From Nocardioides acrostichi (GTDB lineage Bacteria > Actinomycetota > Actinomycetes > Propionibacteriales > Nocardioidaceae): a stretch of DNA of 64,000 nt. The stretch covers positions 186,001 to 250,000 of the forward strand of contig NZ_JADIVZ010000002.1 of assembly GCF_015319165.1 (NCBI RefSeq), read 5' to 3'. Numbering within the stretch: the stretch's first letter is position 1; every line of letters begins with the position of its first letter. Below the pieces are notes generated by a model. The model did no database searches. It had not been told where the DNA came from and saw only the letters and a list, made by a program, of their open reading frames with translations. Below are positions 26,578-33,399 of the stretch, in pieces. The position numbers were made by a program, and so were the translations under genes.

Positions 26578-28203
26578 GTGAGGTGGGTCCGGCCGGCGGT
26601 GACCACCGCCGCCGCCGTGCTGTTCTGGGCGCTGCTGTGGTTCGGCCTCGGCCCGCTCGTGCCGGTGCTGAGCGTGCTGGCGCTGACCGTGCCCCGGGTG
26701 CGGCGTCGGGTGTGGCCATGGCTGCGCCCCACCCGTCGCACGCTGGGCGGGGTCGCCGCGGGCGTCGTCCTGGTGGCGGGGCTGGTGTGGGTGGTGCCCG
26801 ACGGACGGCTGCCGATCCCGACCGGGTCGGGCGCGTGGGTGACGCCCGGCTACACCGGCCGACCGATCGAGACCAAGCCGATCGACCTGAAGATCCCCCA
26901 GAACGAGGCGATGGCGCCGAACGGGCGCAGTTCGATGCACGAGGACGCCTGGGCCTCCGACGCGCACCCCGGCCCCGGGCCTACCGGGCTCAGCCCGCAG
27001 GTCGACTCCGCCTGGTACGGCGTGGAGGAGTGCGCGACGCTCGCCTTCGACTCCCAGGGCCGGATGGTCGGGCTGTGCGGCACCCGCAGCGGACCTCAGC
27101 TACGGGTCATCGACCCCGAGTCGATGCGCCCGCTCGCGACGAAGAACCTGCCCGACCGGCCGGACTCCGACAAGCCGCCGTGGGCCGACCTCTGTGCCGG
27201 CGCGTACTTCTACCTCGACGCCGACGACCACGCCGTCGTCGCGACCACCGACCGGCGCATCCTCACCGTGTCGACGTCCGACGGCTCCGGTGACCCGGAC
27301 CTGGCCACGCTCGACGAGACCGACCTCTCTGCCGTGATGCCGGCCGACGACTGCCTGCTCGCGGTGCTGCCCGACAGCGCGGGCCGCACCTGGTTCGTGA
27401 CGCAAGGCGGTCGCATCGGCTACGTGACGGACGGCGGCCGACCGCGCGTGCTGGACCTCGGCGAGGAGGTCGCGAACTCGATCTCCTCCGACGCCGACGG
27501 CGGTGTGTACGCCGTCACGGTCGACGCGCTCTACCGGCTGCACGCCGGTGGGAGCGGCCCGGTGGTCGACTGGCGGACGCCGTACGAGCGCGGCAGCGGC
27601 GTGAAGCCGGGTCAGCTCAGCCAGGGGGCCGGCACCACCCCGACGCTCATGCCCGGTGGGCTGATCGCGATCACCGACAACGCGAACCCGCGGATGCACG
27701 TGATCGTGCTGCGCACCGGTGACGGCTCCGAGGTGTGCCAGACCGAGGTGTTCGACGACGACGCCTCGGCCACCGAGAACTCCCTGGTGCTGGTCGGGCC
27801 GACCGGCCTGGTCGTGGAGAACAACGAGGGCTACTCCTCACCCCTGCGCACCCTGCTCGGTCGACGCCCCGCCGGCGGCCTCGCGCGCGTCGACGTCCGC
27901 GACGGTCGCTGCTCGCTCACCTGGACCTCACCCGAGGTGGCCCCCAGCTCGGTGGCCAAGCTGTCGCTCGCGACCGGCCTGCTCTACGCCTACACCAAGC
28001 GCAAGAGCTGGCTCGGCGTCGACGCGTGGTACCTCACCGCGATCGACCCCACCACCGGCCGCACCGCCTGGTCGGTGCGCACCGGCCGCGGCCCGCTCTA
28101 CAACAACCACTACTCCGCGATCACCCTTGGTCCTGACGGCTCCGCGTACGTCGCCACGCTTGCTGGGTTGGTGCGGGTGCGGGATCGGCGTCAGTCGGGC
28201 TAG
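26578..28203 (+). CDS. membrane-anchored protein with probable beta-propeller ectodomain
   Basis: 541 residues, family not named. Two transmembrane helices at the N-terminus (AAAVLFWALLWFGLGPLVPV and LGGVAAGVVLVAGLVWVVP), then about 450 residues outside the cell with repeated blade-like strands: CATLAFDSQGRMVGLCGT, DDHAVVATTDRRILTVST, GGVYAVTVDALYRLHAGG, TGLLYAYTKRKSWLGVDAWY, DGSAYVATLAGLVRV. This suggests a PQQ/NHL-like propeller, but no metal or PQQ residues can be assigned. Two or more cysteines (EECATLAF, GLCGT, DLCAG, DDCLL) could make disulfides. GTG start at 26578 follows the crotonase gene by 30 bp, possibly in one transcript. Confidence 0.65.
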   Translation: MRWVRPAVTTAAAVLFWALLWFGLGPLVPVLSVLALTVPRVRRRVWPWLRPTRRTLGGVAAGVVLVAGLVWVVPDGRLPIPTGSGAWVTPGYTGRPIETKPIDLKIPQNEAMAPNGRSSMHEDAWASDAHPGPGPTGLSPQVDSAWYGVEECATLAFDSQGRMVGLCGTRSGPQLRVIDPESMRPLATKNLPDRPDSDKPPWADLCAGAYFYLDADDHAVVATTDRRILTVSTSDGSGDPDLATLDETDLSAVMPADDCLLAVLPDSAGRTWFVTQGGRIGYVTDGGRPRVLDLGEEVANSISSDADGGVYAVTVDALYRLHAGGSGPVVDWRTPYERGSGVKPGQLSQGAGTTPTLMPGGLIAITDNANPRMHVIVLRTGDGSEVCQTEVFDDDASATENSLVLVGPTGLVVENNEGYSSPLRTLLGRRPAGGLARVDVRDGRCSLTWTSPEVAPSSVAKLSLATGLLYAYTKRKSWLGVDAWYLTAIDPTTGRTAWSVRTGRGPLYNNHYSAITLGPDGSAYVATLAGLVRVRDRRQSG

Positions 28204-28209
28204 GGCCGC

Positions 28210-28243
28210 CTTTACAGATAGCTACGTAAAGGCGCAGTATTCT
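28210..28243 (+). promoter_or_regulatory. promoter and operator of the HTH/nucleotidyltransferase pair
   Basis: CTTTAC at 28210-28215 and GTAAAG at 28226-28231 form an inverted repeat around TAGCTA, an AT-rich island in GC-rich DNA. A -10-like TATTCT lies at 28238-28243, only three bases before ATG 28247, which implies a leaderless transcript. The palindrome would overlap the -35 region, as expected for autorepression by the HTH protein. Confidence 0.6.
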
Positions 28244-28246
28244 GTC

Positions 28247-28933
28247 ATGGCGCTGACGGAGATACTGACGCTCAGCGAGGCCGCTCTCAGACTCGGGGTG
28301 TCGGAGCGGCGCGCCCAGCAGATGGCTGAGAACGGACAGATAACGCGGGTGGCGCGTGGCCTCTTCGACCGAACCTCCGTCGAGCGGCACCGGGCCGCGC
28401 GTGGCACTGGACTGACCCGCACGTGGGCCGAGCACACAGCCTGGGGAGCGGTCGCCCTCCTTTCCCAGGTGGCACCCCTCGGCCTCGGCGATACCCAGAC
28501 CTACCGGCTCCGTGCCACCCTGCGCGAGATCACCGACCCGAGCGAACTGGCTGTCCGGTTTCGCGATCGTGCGACGGTCACGACGTGGGCCGGTCACCGT
28601 TCTGCCGTGCCCCGCCTTCGTGACGATCTCGTCGTCCCCGGCCGCAGCCGAATCGGGCTCGTCGAAGACGACACCCACGTCGACGGCTACATCCACTCCG
28701 AGCGCGTTCACGAGGTGGTGCGCCGCCACCGGCTGACGCAGGACGACTCCGGCGCGATCACCCTGCGGGTCACGGACAGCATCGCCGTCGACTTCTTCAA
28801 GGAGAGGCCGGCTTTCATGAGGACACTCGCGGGCATTGACGCCGCGACATCTCTCGACCCGCGCGAGCGCGGCGTCGGCACACGGATTCTGGCAGACCGC
28901 CTGGACCTGTTTCGCGAGAACTCCCTGAGGTAG
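28247..28933 (+). CDS. HTH protein, probable antitoxin of an AbiE-like pair
   Basis: 228 residues. The N-terminus is an excisionase/MerR-like helix-turn-helix (LTLSEAALRLGVSERRAQQM, then a wing RVARGLFDRTSVERHR). The remaining 170 residues (TWAEHTAWGAVALLSQVAPL, VGTRILADRLDLFRENSLR at the end) form an unassigned domain of the kind found in AbiEi-type and related transcriptional antitoxins. Start ATG 28247 is probably leaderless. The nucleotidyltransferase gene follows after 4 bp. Base composition here is visibly less GC-rich than in neighbours, which suggests acquisition. Role as antitoxin is inferred from context. Confidence 0.7.
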   Translation: MALTEILTLSEAALRLGVSERRAQQMAENGQITRVARGLFDRTSVERHRAARGTGLTRTWAEHTAWGAVALLSQVAPLGLGDTQTYRLRATLREITDPSELAVRFRDRATVTTWAGHRSAVPRLRDDLVVPGRSRIGLVEDDTHVDGYIHSERVHEVVRRHRLTQDDSGAITLRVTDSIAVDFFKERPAFMRTLAGIDAATSLDPRERGVGTRILADRLDLFRENSLR

Positions 28934-28937
28934 CGCC

Positions 28938-29747
28938 GTGCCCACCGAGCGTCCCACCATCCGCGTAGCCGCCGCTCCTGGGGACTGGCCAGACCCATGG
29001 CCGAACGTCGCCGAGATCGCAGCGGTGATTCCCGCCGAGCAGTGGACCCTGGTCGGTGGCTTGATGGTCCAGATCCACTCGATCCACCACGGTCTCGGCG
29101 TCGTTCGACCGACGAACGACGTCGACATCGTTGTGCATGTCGAGACCTCTCGAGGAGTCGCCGACGAGACCGCGATCGCGCTGCGGTCGCTCGGCTACAA
29201 GCTCCGCCCCACCTTCGACCCTCGCGACAACACCGCCCATCGGTTCGTTCGGGGACACAGCAAAGTCGACCTAGTCACCGATCACCCCGGCGTGGATTCC
29301 GGCGACGCAGTCGAGGAGGTCGTCGACGTCCTGGTCGCCGACCACCACGCTCCTAGCGTCACCCAACGACTCGCTGGCCGCGAGATGGTCCGCATCGAAG
29401 GAGGCACGCAGGCGCTGCGACGCACTGTCAACGCGCAATTGGAGATCCAGGAAGGCGCTCTCACCACCATCTCGGTTCCACGCCCTCTCGGCGCCCTGAT
29501 CCTGAAGGCCGCCGCCTACACGACGGACTCGCGCGACAAGGACAGACACCTCAACGACGCAGTGGCGCTGTTGGCCTGCATCGATGACCCGTTCGCGGAC
29601 CGCGAGGAGTTCACCGGCTCCGACCGGTCCCGGCTCCTGAGCCTGCGACGCCGCCTCAGGCCAGGAGACATCTCCTGGAGCGTGCTCTCAGGCCAGTCCC
29701 GCATTGATGCGGAGGCCGCTCTGGAGATTCTCACTGCCAGCGATTGA
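28938..29747 (+). CDS. nucleotidyltransferase, AbiEii/MenT-like putative toxin
   Basis: 269 residues. The polymerase-beta-like nucleotidyltransferase signature is present: WTLVGGLMVQIHSIHHG (GG with following residues) and VVRPTNDVDIVVHVE (T-x-D-x-D metal ligands), followed by KVDLVTDHPG (third carboxylate) and the KAAAYTTDSRDKDRHLNDAV segment typical of AbiEii/AbiGii proteins (K..A...R.K.RDL.D). Such toxins modify tRNA or other targets and block growth in phage defence or persistence. GTG start with GAGG seven bases upstream, coupled to the HTH gene. Complete, with catalytic residues intact. Confidence 0.8.
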   Translation: MPTERPTIRVAAAPGDWPDPWPNVAEIAAVIPAEQWTLVGGLMVQIHSIHHGLGVVRPTNDVDIVVHVETSRGVADETAIALRSLGYKLRPTFDPRDNTAHRFVRGHSKVDLVTDHPGVDSGDAVEEVVDVLVADHHAPSVTQRLAGREMVRIEGGTQALRRTVNAQLEIQEGALTTISVPRPLGALILKAAAYTTDSRDKDRHLNDAVALLACIDDPFADREEFTGSDRSRLLSLRRRLRPGDISWSVLSGQSRIDAEAALEILTASD

Positions 29748-29821
29748 TCCGGCCGAGCCGAACGCCAGGTGTCGGTCGAGGTCGACGTCGTCGAAGCGGC
29801 CAGGCGGGATCGCCTTCCGGG

Positions 29822-30076
29822 CTACTCCTTCACCTCAGGCACCTTGACCGGCTTCAGCCGCGCCCAGGCGATGAACGCGACCCCGACGACGAGCATGACG
29901 AGCCCGCTCCACAGGTTGGCGTTGGGGCCGCCGGTCTTGTCGGTCTCGGGGTCGCCGAACAGGCCCATGAGCAGGCAGATGACGCCGTAGATGGTGAGCA
30001 GGGCGCCGATGATGTTGCGTATGTCGAACAACCCGGCGCTGTGGGTGCGACGGGACTCCACGGTGTTGGCAGGCAT
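29822..30076 (-). CDS. small two-helix membrane protein downstream of the symporter
   Basis: 84 residues. N-terminal part THSAGLFDIRNIIGALLTIY begins the first transmembrane helix (IIGALLTIYGVICLLMGLFG), and WSGLVMLVVGVAFIAWARL is the second; both termini are probably cytoplasmic. A clear AGGAG precedes ATG 30076, and the symporter ends only 25 bp upstream, so the two are co-transcribed. Similar small proteins accompany some SSS transporters; a partner or assembly role is an inference. Confidence 0.75.
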   Translation of the reverse strand: MPANTVESRRTHSAGLFDIRNIIGALLTIYGVICLLMGLFGDPETDKTGGPNANLWSGLVMLVVGVAFIAWARLKPVKVPEVKE

Positions 30077-30101
30077 GGTGTGCTCCTAGGTGTCCGCTGC
30101 G

Positions 30102-31844
30102 TCAGAACGCGAAGTTGAGGGCGATGGTGATGACGCCGGCGATCACGGCCAGCGGAATGGTCCGGCGGAACCACGGCAGCGTCTTCTCGTGCTCGTCGAC
30201 GAGATCCTCCTTGGGTGTCTCGGAGTAGACCAGCCCGCGCAGTTCCTCGACCGGCTTCGGTGCGGTGACCATCGACACGACGATGCTCAACACGACGTCC
30301 ACGACGAACGCGGTGCCCGCGGCGACGAACGACGCACCCTGACCCGAGAGCGGCAACACCCCGAGCGAGACCGAGCCGAAGGCGTCCTCGGAGAGGAACG
30401 CGACGGCCACGGCCGACAGCGTGCCGGCCACCAGGCCGACCCAGCCGGCGGTCGCGGTCATCCGCTTCCAGAACATGCCGAGGATGAACGTGGCGAACAG
30501 CGGGGCGTTGAAGAACCCGAACAGCGTCTGCAGGTAGTTCATGATGTTCGAGAAGTTCGACGCCAGCAGCGACGTGCCGATCGCGATCACGGTGGCCGCC
30601 ACGGTGGCCAGGCGCCCCACGCGCAAGTAGTAGTCGTCGCTCTGGTCCTTCACGACGTACCGCTCCCAGAGGTCGAAGCTCAGCACGGTGTTGAACGCCG
30701 AGATGTTCGCCGCCATGCCGGCCATGAACGCCGCGAGGAGGCCCGTGATGGCGACGCCGAGCAGGCCGTTGGGCAGCACTTCACGCATCAGGTAGATGAG
30801 TGCGTCGTTGTAGGTGATGGAGCCCTCAGCTCCACCGGCGACGCTCTGGCCGGCCTTGAAGTCCGCGATCTGCGGCACCAGCACCGCGGCGATCATGCCG
30901 GGCAGGATCGTGATGAACGGGATGAAGATCTTCGGGTAGGCGCCGATGATGGGCGTCTTGCGGGCCGAGGAGATGGAGTCGGTGGCCATGGCGCGCTGCA
31001 CCTCGACGAAGTTCGTCGTCCAGTAGCCGAAGGAGAGCACGAAGCCCAGGCCGAACACGATGCCGATGACCGAGAGGATGTCGGAGGAGAAGCCGGTGAG
31101 CGCCGTGCCCGGCCACGAGTGGAGCTGCTCGGCTGCCGAGGCGACGCCCTTGTTCTGAGCGCCCTCGGTGATGCCCTGCTTCAAACCGTCCCAGCCGCCG
31201 ACGCGCTTGAGGCCGAGCCAGGTGAGCGGGGTGAGCGCCGCGACGATGACGAAGAACTGGAGCACCTCGTTGTAGATCGCGGCCGAGAGTCCGCCGAGGG
31301 TGATGTAGGAGAGCACGATCGCGGCCGCGATGATCGTGGAGAGCCACAGCGGGATGCCCACCAGCGCCTGGATGATCGAGCCGAGCAGGTAGAGGTTGAT
31401 ACCCGCGATCAGCAACTGGGCGACCGCGAACGAGATCGCGTTGACCAGGTGGGCCCCCGGCCCGAACCGGCGGAGCATGAACTCCGGCACGGATCGCACC
31501 TTGGAGCCGTAGTAGAACGGCATCATCACCACGCCGAGGAACAGCATGGCCGGCACGGCGCCGATCCAGAAGTAGTGCACCGCCGGCAGCCCGAACTGGG
31601 CGCCGTTGGCCGACATGCCCATGATCTCGACGGCGCCGAGGTTGGCCGAGATGAAGGCCAGGCCCGTCACCCAGGCGGGCAACGATCGCCCGGAGAGGAA
31701 GAAGTCGACGGAGTCGGAGACCTGGCGCCGGGCCACGACGCCGATACCGATGACGAAGACGAAGTAGATCGCGACGATCAGGTAGTCGACGGGGTGCGCC
31801 GAGATGATCGTGTCGCCGGCGAGGGCGACGACCGGACTGGTCAT
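30102..31844 (-). CDS. sodium:solute symporter (SSS) family transporter
   Basis: About 580 residues, 13-14 transmembrane helices. Start at ATG 31844 (MTSPVVALAGDTII); the frame is open further upstream without family similarity. Typical SSS features: YLIVAIYFVFVIGIGVVARR as helix 1, the unwound region SGRSLPAWVTGLAFISANLG (sodium site), YFWIGAVPAMLFLGVVMMPF, the signature-like YNEVLQFFVIVAALTPLTWL, and AIAGLLAAFMAGMAANISAF-like helix 8 carrying Na+ ligands. This subtype is often annotated as a sugar (galactose-type) or monocarboxylate carrier; the substrate is not certain. It faces a divergent DUF1275 gene across 230 bp that contains a CCACCC/GGGTGG hairpin near 31930 but no clear promoter. 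Confidence 0.9.
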   Translation of the reverse strand: MTSPVVALAGDTIISAHPVDYLIVAIYFVFVIGIGVVARRQVSDSVDFFLSGRSLPAWVTGLAFISANLGAVEIMGMSANGAQFGLPAVHYFWIGAVPAMLFLGVVMMPFYYGSKVRSVPEFMLRRFGPGAHLVNAISFAVAQLLIAGINLYLLGSIIQALVGIPLWLSTIIAAAIVLSYITLGGLSAAIYNEVLQFFVIVAALTPLTWLGLKRVGGWDGLKQGITEGAQNKGVASAAEQLHSWPGTALTGFSSDILSVIGIVFGLGFVLSFGYWTTNFVEVQRAMATDSISSARKTPIIGAYPKIFIPFITILPGMIAAVLVPQIADFKAGQSVAGGAEGSITYNDALIYLMREVLPNGLLGVAITGLLAAFMAGMAANISAFNTVLSFDLWERYVVKDQSDDYYLRVGRLATVAATVIAIGTSLLASNFSNIMNYLQTLFGFFNAPLFATFILGMFWKRMTATAGWVGLVAGTLSAVAVAFLSEDAFGSVSLGVLPLSGQGASFVAAGTAFVVDVVLSIVVSMVTAPKPVEELRGLVYSETPKEDLVDEHEKTLPWFRRTIPLAVIAGVITIALNFAF

Positions 31845-32074
31845 GCTGGTCCTTCCCGTTCCCGCACGCCCCGTTGCGCACGGCAACTTCCGACCGTAGA
31901 CCTCACCTGCCCCACGCGTCACCCCACCCTCGGGGTGGTCGGGCGGCCATACCCGTCGTCCATGCGCGCGAGCGCGTTCCTCCGACGTTCCCGGCGCGAC
32001 GCCGCGCGTCCGACCAGCACCGCCACGGGCGGGCGACCCCGAAGTGACGCCCGCCACAGCTCTAGCCTCTCGCC

Positions 32075-32773
32075 ATGGAACGTCTGGGCACCGTGACCCC
32101 CGAGCGCATGCACCTCGGCCTGATGTTGGCCCTCACCTTCGGCACCGGCATCGTCGACGCGGTCGGCTACCTCGGCCTCGACCGGGTCTTCACCGGCAAC
32201 ATGACCGGCAACGTGGTCGTGCTCGGCATGGGTCTGGTCGGCGCGCAGGATCTGCCGGTGCTCGGACCACTGCTCGCCCTGGCCGGCTTCATGGCGGGGG
32301 CCGCGACCGGCGGGCGGGTGCTCAAGCGGGCCACCGGCACGTGGACCCGCCTCACGACCGTGCTCTTCTCGTGCGTCGGGGTGTTGCTGCTGGTGCTGGC
32401 CGTGGTGCTGCTGGTGGTGGGCGAGGACGCGCCGAGACTCCTGGCCCTGGTCATCACCACGCTGCTCGGCCTCGCCATGGGCGTGCAGGCCGCGACGGCC
32501 CGGTTCGTGGCGGTCAAGGACGTCACCACCGTGGTCGTCACCTCCACCATCACCGGCCTCGCTGCTGACTCCTGGCTCGGCAGCGGCAAGGGGAGCGGTG
32601 CGGACGGCGGCACGCCGCGCCGCGTGGCCGCCGTCCTGCTGCTCATCGCCGGGGCGGCCGTGGGCGCGACGCTGCTGCGCTGGCACGCCGGGGTCGGGCT
32701 CCTGCTCGCCGGCGCCGTCGTCCTGGTCGCCACGTTCCTCGGCACCGCCCACTCCCGACTCCACCCGCGCTGA
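32075..32773 (+). CDS. YoaK/DUF1275 family membrane protein
   Basis: 232 residues with about six transmembrane helices. The family hallmark is near the N-terminus: ALTFGTGIVDAVGYLGLDRV followed by FTGNMTGNVVVLG. Further helices include GPLLALAGFMAGAATGGRVL, LLLVLAVVLLVVGED, ALVITTLLGLAMGVQAATAR and GVGLLLAGAVVLVATFLG, with VVVTSTITGLAADS as the second conserved block. Function of the family is not established; transport is suspected. Its stop is followed directly by repeat arrays. Confidence 0.88.
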   Translation: MERLGTVTPERMHLGLMLALTFGTGIVDAVGYLGLDRVFTGNMTGNVVVLGMGLVGAQDLPVLGPLLALAGFMAGAATGGRVLKRATGTWTRLTTVLFSCVGVLLLVLAVVLLVVGEDAPRLLALVITTLLGLAMGVQAATARFVAVKDVTTVVVTSTITGLAADSWLGSGKGSGADGGTPRRVAAVLLLIAGAAVGATLLRWHAGVGLLLAGAVVLVATFLGTAHSRLHPR

Positions 32774-32774
32774 C

Positions 32775-32922
32775 CGCGAGGGGTCGTGAATCGTCCCGCG
32801 AGGGGTCGTGAATCGTGCGGCGAGGGGTCGTGAATCGTGCGGCGAGGGGTCGATGGGCTGAAAACTGGTGGCAGGTCAGCTGAAAACTCGTGGCAGGTCA
32901 GCGGGAAACTGGCGGCAGGTCA
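32775..32922. repeat. two adjacent arrays of 22-bp repeats
   Basis: Array A (32775-about 32852): three full and one partial copy of GCGAGGGGTCGTGAATCGT plus spacer, period 22 bp. Array B (32857-32922): three copies of a 22-bp unit such as CTGAAAACTGGTGGCAGGTCAG. The last B unit supplies the TCA that is the complement of the guanine deaminase stop codon. Array B belongs to the same family as the array at 40.3-40.5 kb. No spacers or cas genes, so not CRISPR. Confidence 0.9.
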
Positions 32923-33399
32923 GTAGTGGGTGCGGTGCTCGTCGGCGAGCCAGGTGCGGAAGGGGGCGAAGTCGTCGCCGGTGGTGACGTGGGCGACCGG
33001 CATCGACCACGTGGCGCGGTCGCGACCGAAGAGGTCGTAGAACTCGCGGTCGTCGAAGCCGCCCTCGGCGGCGTGGTCGCGGTCGGCGGCGAACACCACG
33101 CGGTCGACCCGGGCCCACAACGCGGCCGAGATGCACAGCGGGCAGGGCTCGCACGAGGTGTAGAGCACGCAGCCCTCGAGCGAGAACGTCTCCAGCGCCG
33201 TGCAGGCCAGGCGGATGGCGACCACCTCGGCATGGGCGGTCGGGTCGAGGTCGCGGGTGACCCGGTTGACGCCGGTGGACACCTCGGCGCCGTCGCGCAC
33301 GATGAGCGCGCCGAAGGGGCCGCCGCCGGCGCCCACGTTGGCGGTGGCCAGCTCGACAGCGCGCGCGAGCCAGCGCTGGTCGTGGGGGTCGTGGGTCAT
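32920..33399 (-). CDS. guaD: guanine deaminase / nucleoside deaminase (CDA-fold)
   Basis: 159 residues of the cytidine-deaminase-like zinc fold. DPTAHAEVVAIRLAC holds the first Zn ligand and catalytic Glu (HAE), and SCEPCPLCISAALWA holds PCxxC. The C-terminal tail (DDREFYDLFGRDRATW...) matches Bacillus GuaD-type guanine deaminases rather than tRNA adenosine deaminases. It would convert guanine to xanthine, feeding the xanthine dehydrogenase encoded immediately upstream (4-bp overlap). Last gene of the operon. Cytoplasmic. Confidence 0.85.
   Translation of the reverse strand: MTHDPHDQRWLARAVELATANVGAGGGPFGALIVRDGAEVSTGVNRVTRDLDPTAHAEVVAIRLACTALETFSLEGCVLYTSCEPCPLCISAALWARVDRVVFAADRDHAAEGGFDDREFYDLFGRDRATWSMPVAHVTTGDDFAPFRTWLADEHRTHY

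Noticed and set aside
30090..32096. 668-codon plus-strand frame opposite the SSS symporter
   Set aside because: Composition is His/Asp/Glu/Arg-rich low complexity, the normal antisense shadow of a membrane-protein gene in high-GC DNA; the minus strand encodes a clear transporter.
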